Source: JBDTMT01 sp033764095 (GTDB lineage: Bacteria > Desulfobacterota > Binatia > HRBIN30 > CADEER01). From it: DNA of 33,354 nucleotides. The position numbers and the translations under genes were made by a program. The notes under the pieces are model-generated. The model did no database searches. It saw only the letters and a list, made by a program, of their open reading frames with translations, and was not told the origin of the DNA. Positions 1-7,632 of the stretch are shown here, in pieces. Position 1 is the stretch's first letter. Each line of letters begins with the position of its first letter. Location of the stretch: contig JANRJF010000456.1 in the NCBI GenBank assembly GCA_033764095.1, positions 1-33,354 on the forward strand. The letters run 5' to 3'.

Positions 1-73
1 TCTCGCTCGACTGTTCCGGCGCGGCCGGTGGCGGCACTAACAGCGTAACAACCTCACAACCAACGACCTGCCC

Positions 74-1039
74 ATGAAGATCCTGATCGCCGGCGCGGGC
101 GCGCTGGGCTCGGTGTTCGGCGGCTTTCTGCGCCGCGCCGGCAACGACGTGACGCTGCTCGGCCGCGCCGCGCATCTCGAGGCGATCGGGCGCGGCGGAC
201 TGCGCATCGACGGGCTGTGGGGTGCGCACGTCGTCGGAGGCTTCACCTGCGCTACCGAGGTCGCGGCGCTGCGCGGCGTGTTCGACGCGATCCTGCTGCC
301 GGTGAAGTCGCCCGACACGACCGCGATGGCGCGTGCGATCGTGCCGCATCTGGCGGCCGACGGAGTGGTGATCTCGCTGCAGAATGGACTCGGCAACGTC
401 GAGGCGATCGAGGCGATCGCCGGCGCCGAGCGCACGCTCGGCGCGCGCGTCATCTTCGGCGCCGCGATTCCGGAGCCGGGGCGGGTCAGCGTCACCGTCT
501 TTGCGGATCCGACCGCGATCGGCGCCCTGCAACCCGGCCGGCATCCCAACCGCGACGCCGCGGCGCGGGCCTGGGCGGCGCGCTGCGACGCCGCCGGCGT
601 GCCCGCCATCTACACCGACCGCCTGCCGGCGCTGCTGTGGGCCAAGGTGTTCTACAACGCCGCGCTCAACCCGCTCGGCGCGCTGCGCCGCGTCCACTAC
701 GGCGCCCTGCCCGAGGATCCGTCCAGCCGCGCGACGATGGACGCGGTCATCGACGAGGCGTTCGCCGTTGCCCGCGCCGACGGTGTCACCCTGCCCTGGC
801 CCGACGCCGCCGCCTACCGCGCCGAGTTCTACGGCCGCCTGGTGCCGGCGACCTACCACCACCGCTCGTCGATGCTGCAGGACCTCTCCCTGCACCGCCG
901 CACCGAGATCATGGCGATCAACGGCGAGATCGTCCGCCGCGGCGCGCAGTATGGAATCGCGACGCCGGTGAATGCCGAGTTGGTGCGCCGCATCCAGGCG
1001 GAGGAGCGACCACAGATGAACACAGAGAACCACAGGTGA
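74..1039 (+). CDS. panE: 2-dehydropantoate 2-reductase (ketopantoate reductase)
   Basis: Predicted cytosolic NADPH-dependent reduction of ketopantoate to pantoate, in pantothenate/CoA synthesis. The 321-aa protein begins with a Rossmann strand and a GAGALG nucleotide loop (residues 7-12). Further conserved points are LPVKSP (75-80), LQNGLGN (102-108), a WAK lysine at 191 that matches the family catalytic lysine, and a C-terminal helical domain with SSMLQDL and TEIMAINGEIV (about 265-287). Length is normal for the family. The ATG at 74 places the GxGxxG loop correctly; no clear Shine-Dalgarno precedes it. The last nine residues (313-321) and the stop are encoded by the left arm of an inverted repeat, so the natural C-terminus has probably been replaced. 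It is first of three plus-strand genes. Members of this family are also annotated as generic ketopantoate reductase paralogues, so pantothenate specificity is likely but not proven. Confidence 0.82.
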   Translation: MKILIAGAGALGSVFGGFLRRAGNDVTLLGRAAHLEAIGRGGLRIDGLWGAHVVGGFTCATEVAALRGVFDAILLPVKSPDTTAMARAIVPHLAADGVVISLQNGLGNVEAIEAIAGAERTLGARVIFGAAIPEPGRVSVTVFADPTAIGALQPGRHPNRDAAARAWAARCDAAGVPAIYTDRLPALLWAKVFYNAALNPLGALRRVHYGALPEDPSSRATMDAVIDEAFAVARADGVTLPWPDAAAYRAEFYGRLVPATYHHRSSMLQDLSLHRRTEIMAINGEIVRRGAQYGIATPVNAELVRRIQAEERPQMNTENHR

Positions 1040-1106
1040 ACACGGAGGCGGTGCGCATCCACTGCGGCCTCCGTGTGCCTCTGTGGTTATCTGTGTTCAT
1101 CTGTGG
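1010..1106. repeat. Long inverted repeat, copy 1 (CACAGA-rich arms)
   Basis: Left arm 1010-1048 and right arm 1068-1106 match as reverse complements at 35 of 39 positions, around a 19-nt loop. The arms are made of short related units (CACAGATGA, ACACAGAG, ACCACAGG). It begins inside the ketopantoate reductase frame and ends 13 nt before the next ATG. A GGTGAG overlapping its right edge may act as the Shine-Dalgarno for that gene. Two sequence-related copies occur near 30.1 and 31.2 kb. Function is unknown; it could be a transcript-stabilising or terminating hairpin, or a small mobile repeat. Confidence 0.85.
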
Positions 1107-1119
1107 TGAGTTTGGCTGA

Positions 1120-1578
1120 ATGGCATTCCGCATCGAACGCAATCTCTTCGAGCAGATTCAAACCGAAGCCAAGAACGGCTTCCCCGGCGAGGCGTGCGGC
1201 TTCGTCGTCGAGCGCGACGGGGCGTTGAGCGTCGTGCCGGTGACCAACATCCAGGATCAGAAGCACGCCGAGCATCCGGACCAGTTTCCGCGCACCTCCG
1301 CGACCGCGTACACGATGGGGCCGGACGCGGTGCCGATCCTGGTCGGGCACGAGCGCGGCACGCTGGTCATCCGCGCCATCTACCATTCGCATCCGCAGCA
1401 CGCGGCGTACTTCAGCGCCGAGGACAAGATGCAGGCGACGGTGTGGGACGAACCGAGCTATCCCGACGCGGCGCAGATCGTCGTGTCGGTGATCGATGGA
1501 CAGGTGCGCGAGGCGAAGGCGTTCCGCTGGGATGGATCGGCGGCCGACTTCGTCGAAGTGCCGCTGGAGGTCGCGTGA
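1120..1578 (+). CDS. JAMM/MPN+ (M67-type) zinc metallopeptidase
   Basis: A 152-aa stand-alone JAMM domain. The zinc-site signature is complete: Glu24 in GEACGF, then H89-S-H91-P, seven residues, Ser99 and Asp102, i.e. the HxHx7Sx2D motif. Bacterial single-domain relatives cleave C-terminal extensions from ubiquitin-like sulfur carriers or cleave isopeptide-type bonds; the substrate here is unknown because no ThiS/MoaD-like gene is in the window. There is no signal peptide, so it is cytosolic. The ATG at 1120 follows the first inverted repeat, with GGTGAG at 1105-1110 as a possible ribosome-binding site. Its stop overlaps the start of the next gene (GTGA), which suggests translational coupling with the alpha/beta hydrolase. 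Confidence 0.85.
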   Translation: MAFRIERNLFEQIQTEAKNGFPGEACGFVVERDGALSVVPVTNIQDQKHAEHPDQFPRTSATAYTMGPDAVPILVGHERGTLVIRAIYHSHPQHAAYFSAEDKMQATVWDEPSYPDAAQIVVSVIDGQVREAKAFRWDGSAADFVEVPLEVA

Positions 1579-2315
1579 GCGCGCTCGCCTACACGCTGCA
1601 CGGCGACGGTCCGCTGACCGTCGTCCTCACCCACGGGCTCGCCGCCGGACAACCGATCTGGGCGGCGCAGGTGGCGGCGCTGGCGCCGCACTACCGCGTG
1701 CTCACCTGGGACCTGCGCGGCCACGGCCGATCGGCGCCGAACCCGGCGCCGTGCGCGATCCCCGACCTGGCCGACGACCTGCGCAGCGTGCTCGACCAGG
1801 CCGGCATCGCGCGCGCCGTCGTGCTCGGCCACTCGGCCGGTGGCGTGGTGGCGATGCGCTTCGCGCTCGACCACCCGGAGCGCACCGCCGGGCTGGTGCT
1901 GGTCGGCACGGCGAGCGAGTGCAACGAGCGGGCGCGCAGCTTCTACGAGGAGCTGGCGGCGATCGCCGAGGCGCGCGGCATGGCGCCGGTCTATCGCCGC
2001 CTCGGCGTCTCGCAGGCGCAGGCCGCCGCGGCACCGACCGACGCCGCCACGTTCGCCCGCGTCGCGCGGGCGATGGCCAGCCTGCACGCGGAACCGCTGA
2101 CGCCGCGCCTCGAGGAGATCCGCTGCCCGGCGCAGATGATCGTCGGTGAGAAGGACTTCCTCGGCGCCGGCGGCTCGGTGATCCTCAATCGCCGCATCGC
2201 CGGCAGCAGCCTGGCGATCGTGCCGGAGCGCGGGCACGGCATCTTCCTCGAGGACCCCGACGGCTTCAACCGGCTGGTGCTCGAGTTCCTCGCCCGCCAG
2301 CCCGCTGCAGCGTGA
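1575..2315 (+). CDS. Alpha/beta-fold hydrolase
   Basis: A 246-aa single-domain alpha/beta hydrolase. The oxyanion segment THG is at 19-21, the nucleophile elbow GHSAGG has Ser87, the acid is Asp194 in GEKDF, and the histidine is His221 in ERGHGIF. This is a full Ser-Asp-His triad at normal spacing. The GTG start at 1575 is chosen because it overlaps the preceding stop (GTGA) and puts the first beta strand right at the N-terminus. Substrate cannot be read from sequence; relatives include esterases, 3-oxoadipate enol-lactonase-like enzymes and C-C hydrolases. There is no signal peptide. Its last 50 bp overlap, in antisense, the 3' end of the kinase gene on the other strand. Confidence 0.85.
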   Translation: MSALAYTLHGDGPLTVVLTHGLAAGQPIWAAQVAALAPHYRVLTWDLRGHGRSAPNPAPCAIPDLADDLRSVLDQAGIARAVVLGHSAGGVVAMRFALDHPERTAGLVLVGTASECNERARSFYEELAAIAEARGMAPVYRRLGVSQAQAAAAPTDAATFARVARAMASLHAEPLTPRLEEIRCPAQMIVGEKDFLGAGGSVILNRRIAGSSLAIVPERGHGIFLEDPDGFNRLVLEFLARQPAAA

Positions 2316-3837
2316 AGTAGAAGGTCGCGCCGCGCCCGACCGCGGCGTCGGCCCACACCTCGCCGCCGTGGCGCCGCACGATGCGATGCACGGTGGCGAG
2401 CCCGACGCCGGTGCCGGCGAAGTCCTCGTCGCGATGCAGGCGCTGGAACGGCACGAACAGCTTGTCGGCGTGCGCCATGTCGAAGCCGGCGCCGTTGTCG
2501 CGCACGAAATAGGCCGGCACGCCGGCCGGCTCGGCGAGCCCCACCTCGACGCACGCTGCGGCGGCGCGGGCGGTGTACTTCCAGGCGTTGCTCAGCAGGT
2601 TCTCCAGCACCGCCCGCACCAGGGTTGGATCGGCGTGCGCGGTGAGGCCGTCGGCGACGTTGACCTCGACGCGGCGCGCCGGCTCGGCGCGCCGCAGCTC
2701 ACCGACCACCGCGCGCGCCAGCTTGCTGACGTCGACCTTGCGGCGCCGCACCTCGGCGCGCGCGACGCGCGACAGCTCCAGCAGTTGGTCGATCAGCGCG
2801 TTCATGCGCGTCGCCGCGGCGCGCACGCGGTCGAGATGGCGGCTGGCGGCGGGGGAGAGCTCGGCGGCGTGCTCCTCGCGCAGGATGCGGCTGAAGCCGT
2901 CGATCGTGCGCAACGGGGCGCGCAGATCGTGCGACACCGAGTAGCCGAACGCCTCGAGCTCGCGCACCGCGACCTCCAGCTCGGCGGTGCGCTCCAGCAC
3001 GCGCTGCTCCAGCTCCCGATTCAGCGTCTCGATCTGTTGCTGCGCACGGCGGTGCTCTGCCTCGATGGCCTTCTGCGCGGTGACGTCGAGCATGATGCCG
3101 CGCAAGCGCACCGGCGCGCCCGGCTCGGCGACCACCGTGACGATGTCGCGAATCCACACGACACGCCCGTCGGCGCCGCGCATGCGGTACTCGAAAGTGT
3201 GATTCTCGCCGCGCGCCGTCGCGGCAGAGCAACACGCGACGGCGGCATCGCGATCCTCCGGATGGACGTGCGCCAGCCAGAAGCTGTCGTTCAGCCAGTC
3301 CCCCGCCGGATAACCGAGCACGCGCTCGGCCTGTGGGCTGACGAAGGTGAAGGTGAGGGTCGCGGCGTCGGCTTCCCAGACGATGCCGTCGACGTCGCCC
3401 ACCAGCCGTGCGAGCTGACGCTGCGAGGCCGTGAGCTCCGCCTGCGTGCGCAGCCGGTCGGTGAGATCGAAGGTGACGAAGACCACTTCGCGCAACCCGC
3501 CGGCCGCGTCATTGATCGGACACATCCAGAGCTCGAACCAGCGTGGCGCTCCGGCGAGGCCGAGCCGCGCCGGCTGCCATTCGAAGGCCGCAATGTGCAC
3601 CGTCTCGCCGGCGAAGACCCGATCGACGGCGTCGCGCAGGCCGACCAGGTCGGCGGCGGCGTGCGCGCGGATGTTCCAACCGGTGGCGTGCTCGCCCAGG
3701 ACGCCCCACATCTCGGCGTAGGCCGGATTGGTCTGGATGCAGGTCCCGTCGGCGCTGAAGCGCTGGATGCTGAAGGGCGCCTGATCGATCACGGTGTCGA
3801 TCGACAGCGGCGCCGGCGTGGCGCGGCGGCGAGGCAC
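2266..3837 (-). CDS. PAS-PAS sensor histidine kinase
   Basis: A 523-aa soluble sensor kinase without transmembrane segments or receiver. Order: PAS 1 (about 15-130), PAS 2 with its PAC tail (140-258), coiled coil (258-298), HisKA with phospho-acceptor His303 in SVSHDLRAP, then HATPase with N-box (Asn417), G1 box DNGAGFD (447-453) and G2 box GTGVGL (475-480). The SVSHDLRAP form places it with phytochrome-like and bacteriophytochrome-like kinases, but no GAF/PHY domain is present. The GTG at 3837 is the outermost start, but it sits at the edge of a perfect hairpin and lacks a Shine-Dalgarno, so initiation could be internal, e.g. GTG near 3792. The gene follows the TMTC-like gene by 84 bp. No cognate regulator is adjacent. 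The C-terminal tail past TFYFTL overlaps the hydrolase gene. Confidence 0.88.
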   Translation of the reverse strand: MPRRRATPAPLSIDTVIDQAPFSIQRFSADGTCIQTNPAYAEMWGVLGEHATGWNIRAHAAADLVGLRDAVDRVFAGETVHIAAFEWQPARLGLAGAPRWFELWMCPINDAAGGLREVVFVTFDLTDRLRTQAELTASQRQLARLVGDVDGIVWEADAATLTFTFVSPQAERVLGYPAGDWLNDSFWLAHVHPEDRDAAVACCSAATARGENHTFEYRMRGADGRVVWIRDIVTVVAEPGAPVRLRGIMLDVTAQKAIEAEHRRAQQQIETLNRELEQRVLERTAELEVAVRELEAFGYSVSHDLRAPLRTIDGFSRILREEHAAELSPAASRHLDRVRAAATRMNALIDQLLELSRVARAEVRRRKVDVSKLARAVVGELRRAEPARRVEVNVADGLTAHADPTLVRAVLENLLSNAWKYTARAAAACVEVGLAEPAGVPAYFVRDNGAGFDMAHADKLFVPFQRLHRDEDFAGTGVGLATVHRIVRRHGGEVWADAAVGRGATFYFTLQRAGGRGTRAPAG

Positions 3838-3855
3838 GCGGCGATTGTCGCCGCG
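3837..3855 (-). promoter_or_regulatory. Perfect 8-bp hairpin abutting the kinase GTG start
   Basis: CGCGGCGA and TCGCCGCG face each other across a 3-nt loop. On the minus strand the hairpin ends on the G of the GTG start codon of the kinase, occupying the place where a ribosome-binding site would lie. It could weaken or regulate initiation, mark the end of the upstream TPR-protein transcript, or show that the true start is further inside. No T-run follows, so a classical terminator is unlikely. Confidence 0.45.
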
Positions 3856-3921
3856 CGGCGCGACCTGTCAACCGAATTGCCACGGTCCTGCTCGGAGCCG
3901 CCCCGCGGCCCACGGCGCGGC

Positions 3922-5904
3922 TCAGGGCGCCGGCGCGCCGGAGCGGTAGGCGCGCATCCAGTCGTCCATGGTCTGGGCGAGGGCAAAATTGCCCTGCGCG
4001 CGGGCCAGTCGGACCGACTGCTGTTGCGCGGCCCGCGCCTCGGCGTCGTTGCCGAGCGCCGCCGCCGCCATGGCGAGATTGCCCCACGCCTCCGCGTCCT
4101 CGGGCGTCAGCTGAATGGCCCGGCGGTACTGGGACGCGGCGTCGCCGAATCGGCCGGCGCGCGCCAACGCGCTGCCGAGGTTGAAGGCGAGGGTCGCGTC
4201 GTTGGGCAGCAGCCGCGCCGCCTGCTCGAGCTGCGCGATCGCCGGCTCGATCTCGCCCAACTCCACCAGCACGGCGCCGAGGTCGCGGCGCGCCGCGGCG
4301 TGTGCGGGGTCGAGTCGGATCGCCGCGGCGAACTCGGCGCGCGCCGCGTCGACCCGGCCGCTGTCGCGCAGCGCGGTCGCGAGGTCATAGTGCGCCGCCG
4401 CGTCGTCCGGCCGCGCCGCCAGCGCCGCCTGGTAGCGCTCCAGCATGGCGGCGGCCAGATTGGCGCGCGCGTGCGCATAGTCGGGCTTGAACTGCAGGGC
4501 GGCGCGATACTGCGCGATCGCCTCATCGGTGCGGCCGGCAGCCAGCAGCGCGACGCCGAGGTTGTTGTGGGCGAGATAGTTGCCCTGCGTCACCGCCACC
4601 GCGTGGCGCAGCAGCGTCTCGCCCGATCGCCACAGGCGCACCTGGACGAAGGCGGCGACGGCGTAGGCGGCGATGATCGTGGCGACCACGGTCGCCACCG
4701 CGGGCCGCGGCAGCCCCCAGCGCGCCACCAGCGCGCGCCCACCCCAGGCGAGCGCGATGAAGATGCCGATCAGCGGAACGTACGTGTAGCGATCGGCGTA
4801 CGCCTGGCTGCCCACCTGAACCAGCCCGATGACCGGAACCAGCGTGCCCAGGTACCAGAACCAGCCCACGGTGACGTACGAACAGTCCCGCGCGCAGCGC
4901 AGCGCCAGCCCCGACGCGCCGACCAACACTGCCGCCGCGGCCAGCACGCTGCCGGTCGGTAGGGTGAAGTCGTACGGATAGAAGACCGCCAGCCGCGCCG
5001 GCCACACGGCGAGGACGAGGTAGCGGACATAGGCCAGCGTCGCATTGGCGATGCGCAGCGAGAGCGGCAATGCGCCGCTGTCCTCCATCGCCCCGGCGCC
5101 CTGCTGCACCAGGTAGGTGACGACGCTGAACAGCGCGGCGAGCGCGAAGAACGGGATCTTCTCGACCAACAGCCGCAACGGGCTCGTCGCGCGGGATGGA
5201 GCGGCAGGCTGGCGCCGGTTGGGTCGCGCGGCGGAGCGAGCCGGCGGCGCCAGGCGCACGCGCTCCAGCGGCCACACGTCGAACAGCAGCAGCACGAACG
5301 GCACGGTGACGAGCATCGCCTTGGCCATCAGCCCGAGCGCGCAGCACAGCAGCGCGGCGGCGTAGGAGCGGCGCGAGCCGGTGCGCGCGTACGACGCGTA
5401 GGCCGACAGCGTCAGCAGGAAGAAGAGCGTGCTGAGCACGTCCTTCCGCTCGGAGATCCAGGCGACCGATTCGACGTGCAGCGGATGCAGCCCGAACAGC
5501 GCCGCGACGACCGCGCTCGGCCACAGCGCGCCGGTGGTGCGCACCAGCAGCGCCAGCAGCAGCAGCGTGTTGGCAAGGTGCAGCGCCAGGTTGACCAGAT
5601 GGTGCGCGCCGGGGTCGACGCCAAAGCACTGCACGTCGAGCTGCAGCGAGAGCCAGGTCACCGGGCTCCAGTTCCACATGTGACCGGTGCTGAAGGCCCA
5701 GGCGATCCCGTCCCAGGTCAGGCCCGCCGCGACGATGGGATTGGCGCTGACGTAGCCGGGGTCGTCGAGCTCGACGAAGCCGAACGCGTACACCTGGCCG
5801 TACACCGCGATGACGGCGGCAGCGAGCAGCAGCGCCACCCCGGTGGTGCGGCGGCGCGACCCGATCGGATCGTCGCGCCGATCACCGCGGGGCCCGGACG
5901 GCAT
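3922..5904 (-). CDS. TMTC-like membrane glycosyltransferase-type protein with C-terminal TPRs
   Basis: A 660-aa polytopic membrane protein. A first membrane helix (about 22-40) leads into an acidic pair, ELDDPGY (45-51), the position of the catalytic aspartates in GT-C glycosyltransferases. Then come HHLVNLALHL (101-110), HPLHVESVAWI with ERKDVL (140-157), several hydrophobic helices to about 420, and WPARLAVFYPYDF (301-313). Residues about 440-640 form roughly five to six TPR units (e.g. NNLGVALLAAGR, AHYDLATALRDSGR, FNLGSALARAGR). This arrangement matches the TMTC/protein O-mannosyltransferase-like family of membrane-plus-TPR proteins. Bacterial members are mostly uncharacterised, so sugar donor and acceptor are unknown. 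The ATG at 5904 gives a short basic N-terminus before the first helix. It diverges from the permease gene (122 bp between starts). Confidence 0.75.
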   Translation of the reverse strand: MPSGPRGDRRDDPIGSRRRTTGVALLLAAAVIAVYGQVYAFGFVELDDPGYVSANPIVAAGLTWDGIAWAFSTGHMWNWSPVTWLSLQLDVQCFGVDPGAHHLVNLALHLANTLLLLALLVRTTGALWPSAVVAALFGLHPLHVESVAWISERKDVLSTLFFLLTLSAYASYARTGSRRSYAAALLCCALGLMAKAMLVTVPFVLLLFDVWPLERVRLAPPARSAARPNRRQPAAPSRATSPLRLLVEKIPFFALAALFSVVTYLVQQGAGAMEDSGALPLSLRIANATLAYVRYLVLAVWPARLAVFYPYDFTLPTGSVLAAAAVLVGASGLALRCARDCSYVTVGWFWYLGTLVPVIGLVQVGSQAYADRYTYVPLIGIFIALAWGGRALVARWGLPRPAVATVVATIIAAYAVAAFVQVRLWRSGETLLRHAVAVTQGNYLAHNNLGVALLAAGRTDEAIAQYRAALQFKPDYAHARANLAAAMLERYQAALAARPDDAAAHYDLATALRDSGRVDAARAEFAAAIRLDPAHAAARRDLGAVLVELGEIEPAIAQLEQAARLLPNDATLAFNLGSALARAGRFGDAASQYRRAIQLTPEDAEAWGNLAMAAAALGNDAEARAAQQQSVRLARAQGNFALAQTMDDWMRAYRSGAPAP

Positions 5905-6026
5905 GAGCGGCGGATGCTGCGCGACCCGCCGGGGGCGGTCAAGCGGCGGCGCGGCGGTCGGTCGCCGTGCGCCCGGCGATCTTTTCCTCTCGACCGGCGC
6001 CGCCGGGCGGTTAGTCTCTCGATCCG

Positions 6027-7595
6027 ATGCAGCGGCGCGGCGAAGGGCGGACGTCCCCTCTCCGCCTGGTCGGCGCGCCGGGCGGGCGTGCGGCGAGCGG
6101 AGCTGGCGCGCCGCAGGCGGCCGCGCGCCGCGCCGGCCTGTTCACCAGGCGCACGCCCGCCGAGCTGGCACGCGACGCCGAGGGCGTGCCGCTGCGCCGC
6201 GACCTGTCCGCCGTGAGCCTGGTCGCACTCGGCATCGGCTGCATCATCGGAGCCGGCATATTCGTGCTCACCGGCAACGCTGCGGCGACCAGTGCCGGAC
6301 CGGCGATCTCGCTGTCGTTTCTGCTCAGCGCGCTGGTCTGCGCATGTGCCGGGCTCTGCTACGCCGAAATGGCGTCGGCGGTGCCGGTCGCCGGCAGCGC
6401 CTACACCTACGCCTACGCCACCCTCGGCGAGGGCATCGCCTGGGTGATCGGCTGGGATCTCATCCTGGAGTACGCCTTCGGTGCCACGGCGGTGGCGATC
6501 GGCTGGTCGGGCTACGCGGTGAGCCTGTTGAGCAGCCTCGGCGTGCCGATCGCGACGCGCTTCGCCGGCCCGCCGCTCGCCTACGACGCGGCGAGCGGCG
6601 CCTGGGCGTGGTCCGGCGCCATCGTCAACCTGCCGGCAATGCTGGTCGTCGCGGCGCTGTCGGCGCTGCTGATCGGCGGCACGCGCGAGTCGACGCGGGT
6701 GAACAACGCCATCGTGGCGGTGAAGCTGACGATCATCGTCGCCTTCGTCGTCGCCGGGGCGTTCTACGTCGACACCCGCAACTGGATCACGCCGGCCAAT
6801 CCGTCCGGCGCGTTCATCCCGCCCAATCTCGGGCCGGGGCAGTTCGGCTGGAGTGGCGTGCTGCGCGCCGCCGCGATCGTCTTCGTCGCCTACATCGGCT
6901 TCGACGCGGTCTCCACCGCGGCGCAGGAGTCGACCCATCCGCGCCGCGACATGCCGATCGGCATCCTCGCATCGCTGGGCATCTGCGCGCTGCTCTACGT
7001 CCTGGTGAGCGCCGTGCTCACCGGCATCGTGCCGTACGACCAGCTCAACGTCGCCGACCCGATGGAGGTCGGCATCGCCGCCACCGGTCTCACCTGGCTG
7101 GCGCCGCTGGTGACGCTCGGCGCCACGCTCGGGCTCACCTCCGCAATCCTGGTGCTGCTGCTCGGCCAGGCGCGCGTCTTCTTCTCGATGTCGCGCGACG
7201 GCCTGCTGCCGCCGTGGGGCGCGCGCCTCCACCCGCGCTGGCATACGCCGTATGCCAGCACCCTGCTGATCGGATCGGTCGTCACGCTGGGCGCCGGCCT
7301 GCTGCCGATCGGCCTGGTCGCGCAGATGGTCTCGATCGGCACGCTGCTGGCGTTCGCCGTCGTGTGTCTCGGCGTGCTGCGCCTGCGCGTCACAGAGCCC
7401 GACCTGCCGCGCGCCTTCGTCGCGCCGGCGATCTGGATCATCGCGCCGGTCGGGGCGCTGTCGGCGCTCGGGCTGATGCTCGGGCTGCCTGCCTCGACCT
7501 GGCTGCGGCTGGTGATCTGGGCGGCGATCGGCCTCGTTGTCTACGCCGGGTACGGCGCGCGCCACAGCCGTGCGCGGCAGGCGCCCCCACCCTGA
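6027..7595 (+). CDS. APC-family amino-acid permease (cationic amino-acid transporter type)
   Basis: A 522-aa inner-membrane transporter. The substrate-binding unwound helix GIGCIIGAGIFVLTG lies at about 69-83, followed by roughly twelve hydrophobic segments. Other family marks are CYAEMAS, AGSAYTYAY, GWDLILEY, FVAYIGFDAVST.AQE and GQARVFFSMSRDGLLP. These fit the CAT branch of the amino acid-polyamine-organocation superfamily: proton- or exchange-driven uptake of basic or neutral amino acids. About 50 residues precede the usual family start, and they are rich in Arg, Gly and Ala. The ATG at 6027 has no good Shine-Dalgarno, yet no better in-frame start is visible before the conserved core, so the first 35-50 residues are doubtful. 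Transcription probably ends at the hairpin immediately after the stop. Confidence 0.88.
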   Translation: MQRRGEGRTSPLRLVGAPGGRAASGAGAPQAAARRAGLFTRRTPAELARDAEGVPLRRDLSAVSLVALGIGCIIGAGIFVLTGNAAATSAGPAISLSFLLSALVCACAGLCYAEMASAVPVAGSAYTYAYATLGEGIAWVIGWDLILEYAFGATAVAIGWSGYAVSLLSSLGVPIATRFAGPPLAYDAASGAWAWSGAIVNLPAMLVVAALSALLIGGTRESTRVNNAIVAVKLTIIVAFVVAGAFYVDTRNWITPANPSGAFIPPNLGPGQFGWSGVLRAAAIVFVAYIGFDAVSTAAQESTHPRRDMPIGILASLGICALLYVLVSAVLTGIVPYDQLNVADPMEVGIAATGLTWLAPLVTLGATLGLTSAILVLLLGQARVFFSMSRDGLLPPWGARLHPRWHTPYASTLLIGSVVTLGAGLLPIGLVAQMVSIGTLLAFAVVCLGVLRLRVTEPDLPRAFVAPAIWIIAPVGALSALGLMLGLPASTWLRLVIWAAIGLVVYAGYGARHSRARQAPPP

Positions 7596-7622
7596 CCCTC
7601 CCCCGCGCGGCGCGGGGGAGGG
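7596..7622. terminator. Perfect GC hairpin between convergent genes
   Basis: A 13-bp perfect inverted repeat (CCCTCCCCCGCGC and its complement) around one central base starts directly after the permease stop at 7595. It ends 10 bp before the stop of the convergent lipoprotein gene. It would fold in both transcripts, so it may act as a bidirectional terminator or 3'-end stabiliser. There is no T-run. A degenerate relative with CCCTTCCCCCGCGC lies at 28694-28749, so this may be a dispersed hairpin family. Confidence 0.6.
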
Positions 7623-7632
7623 AACCGGAGTC

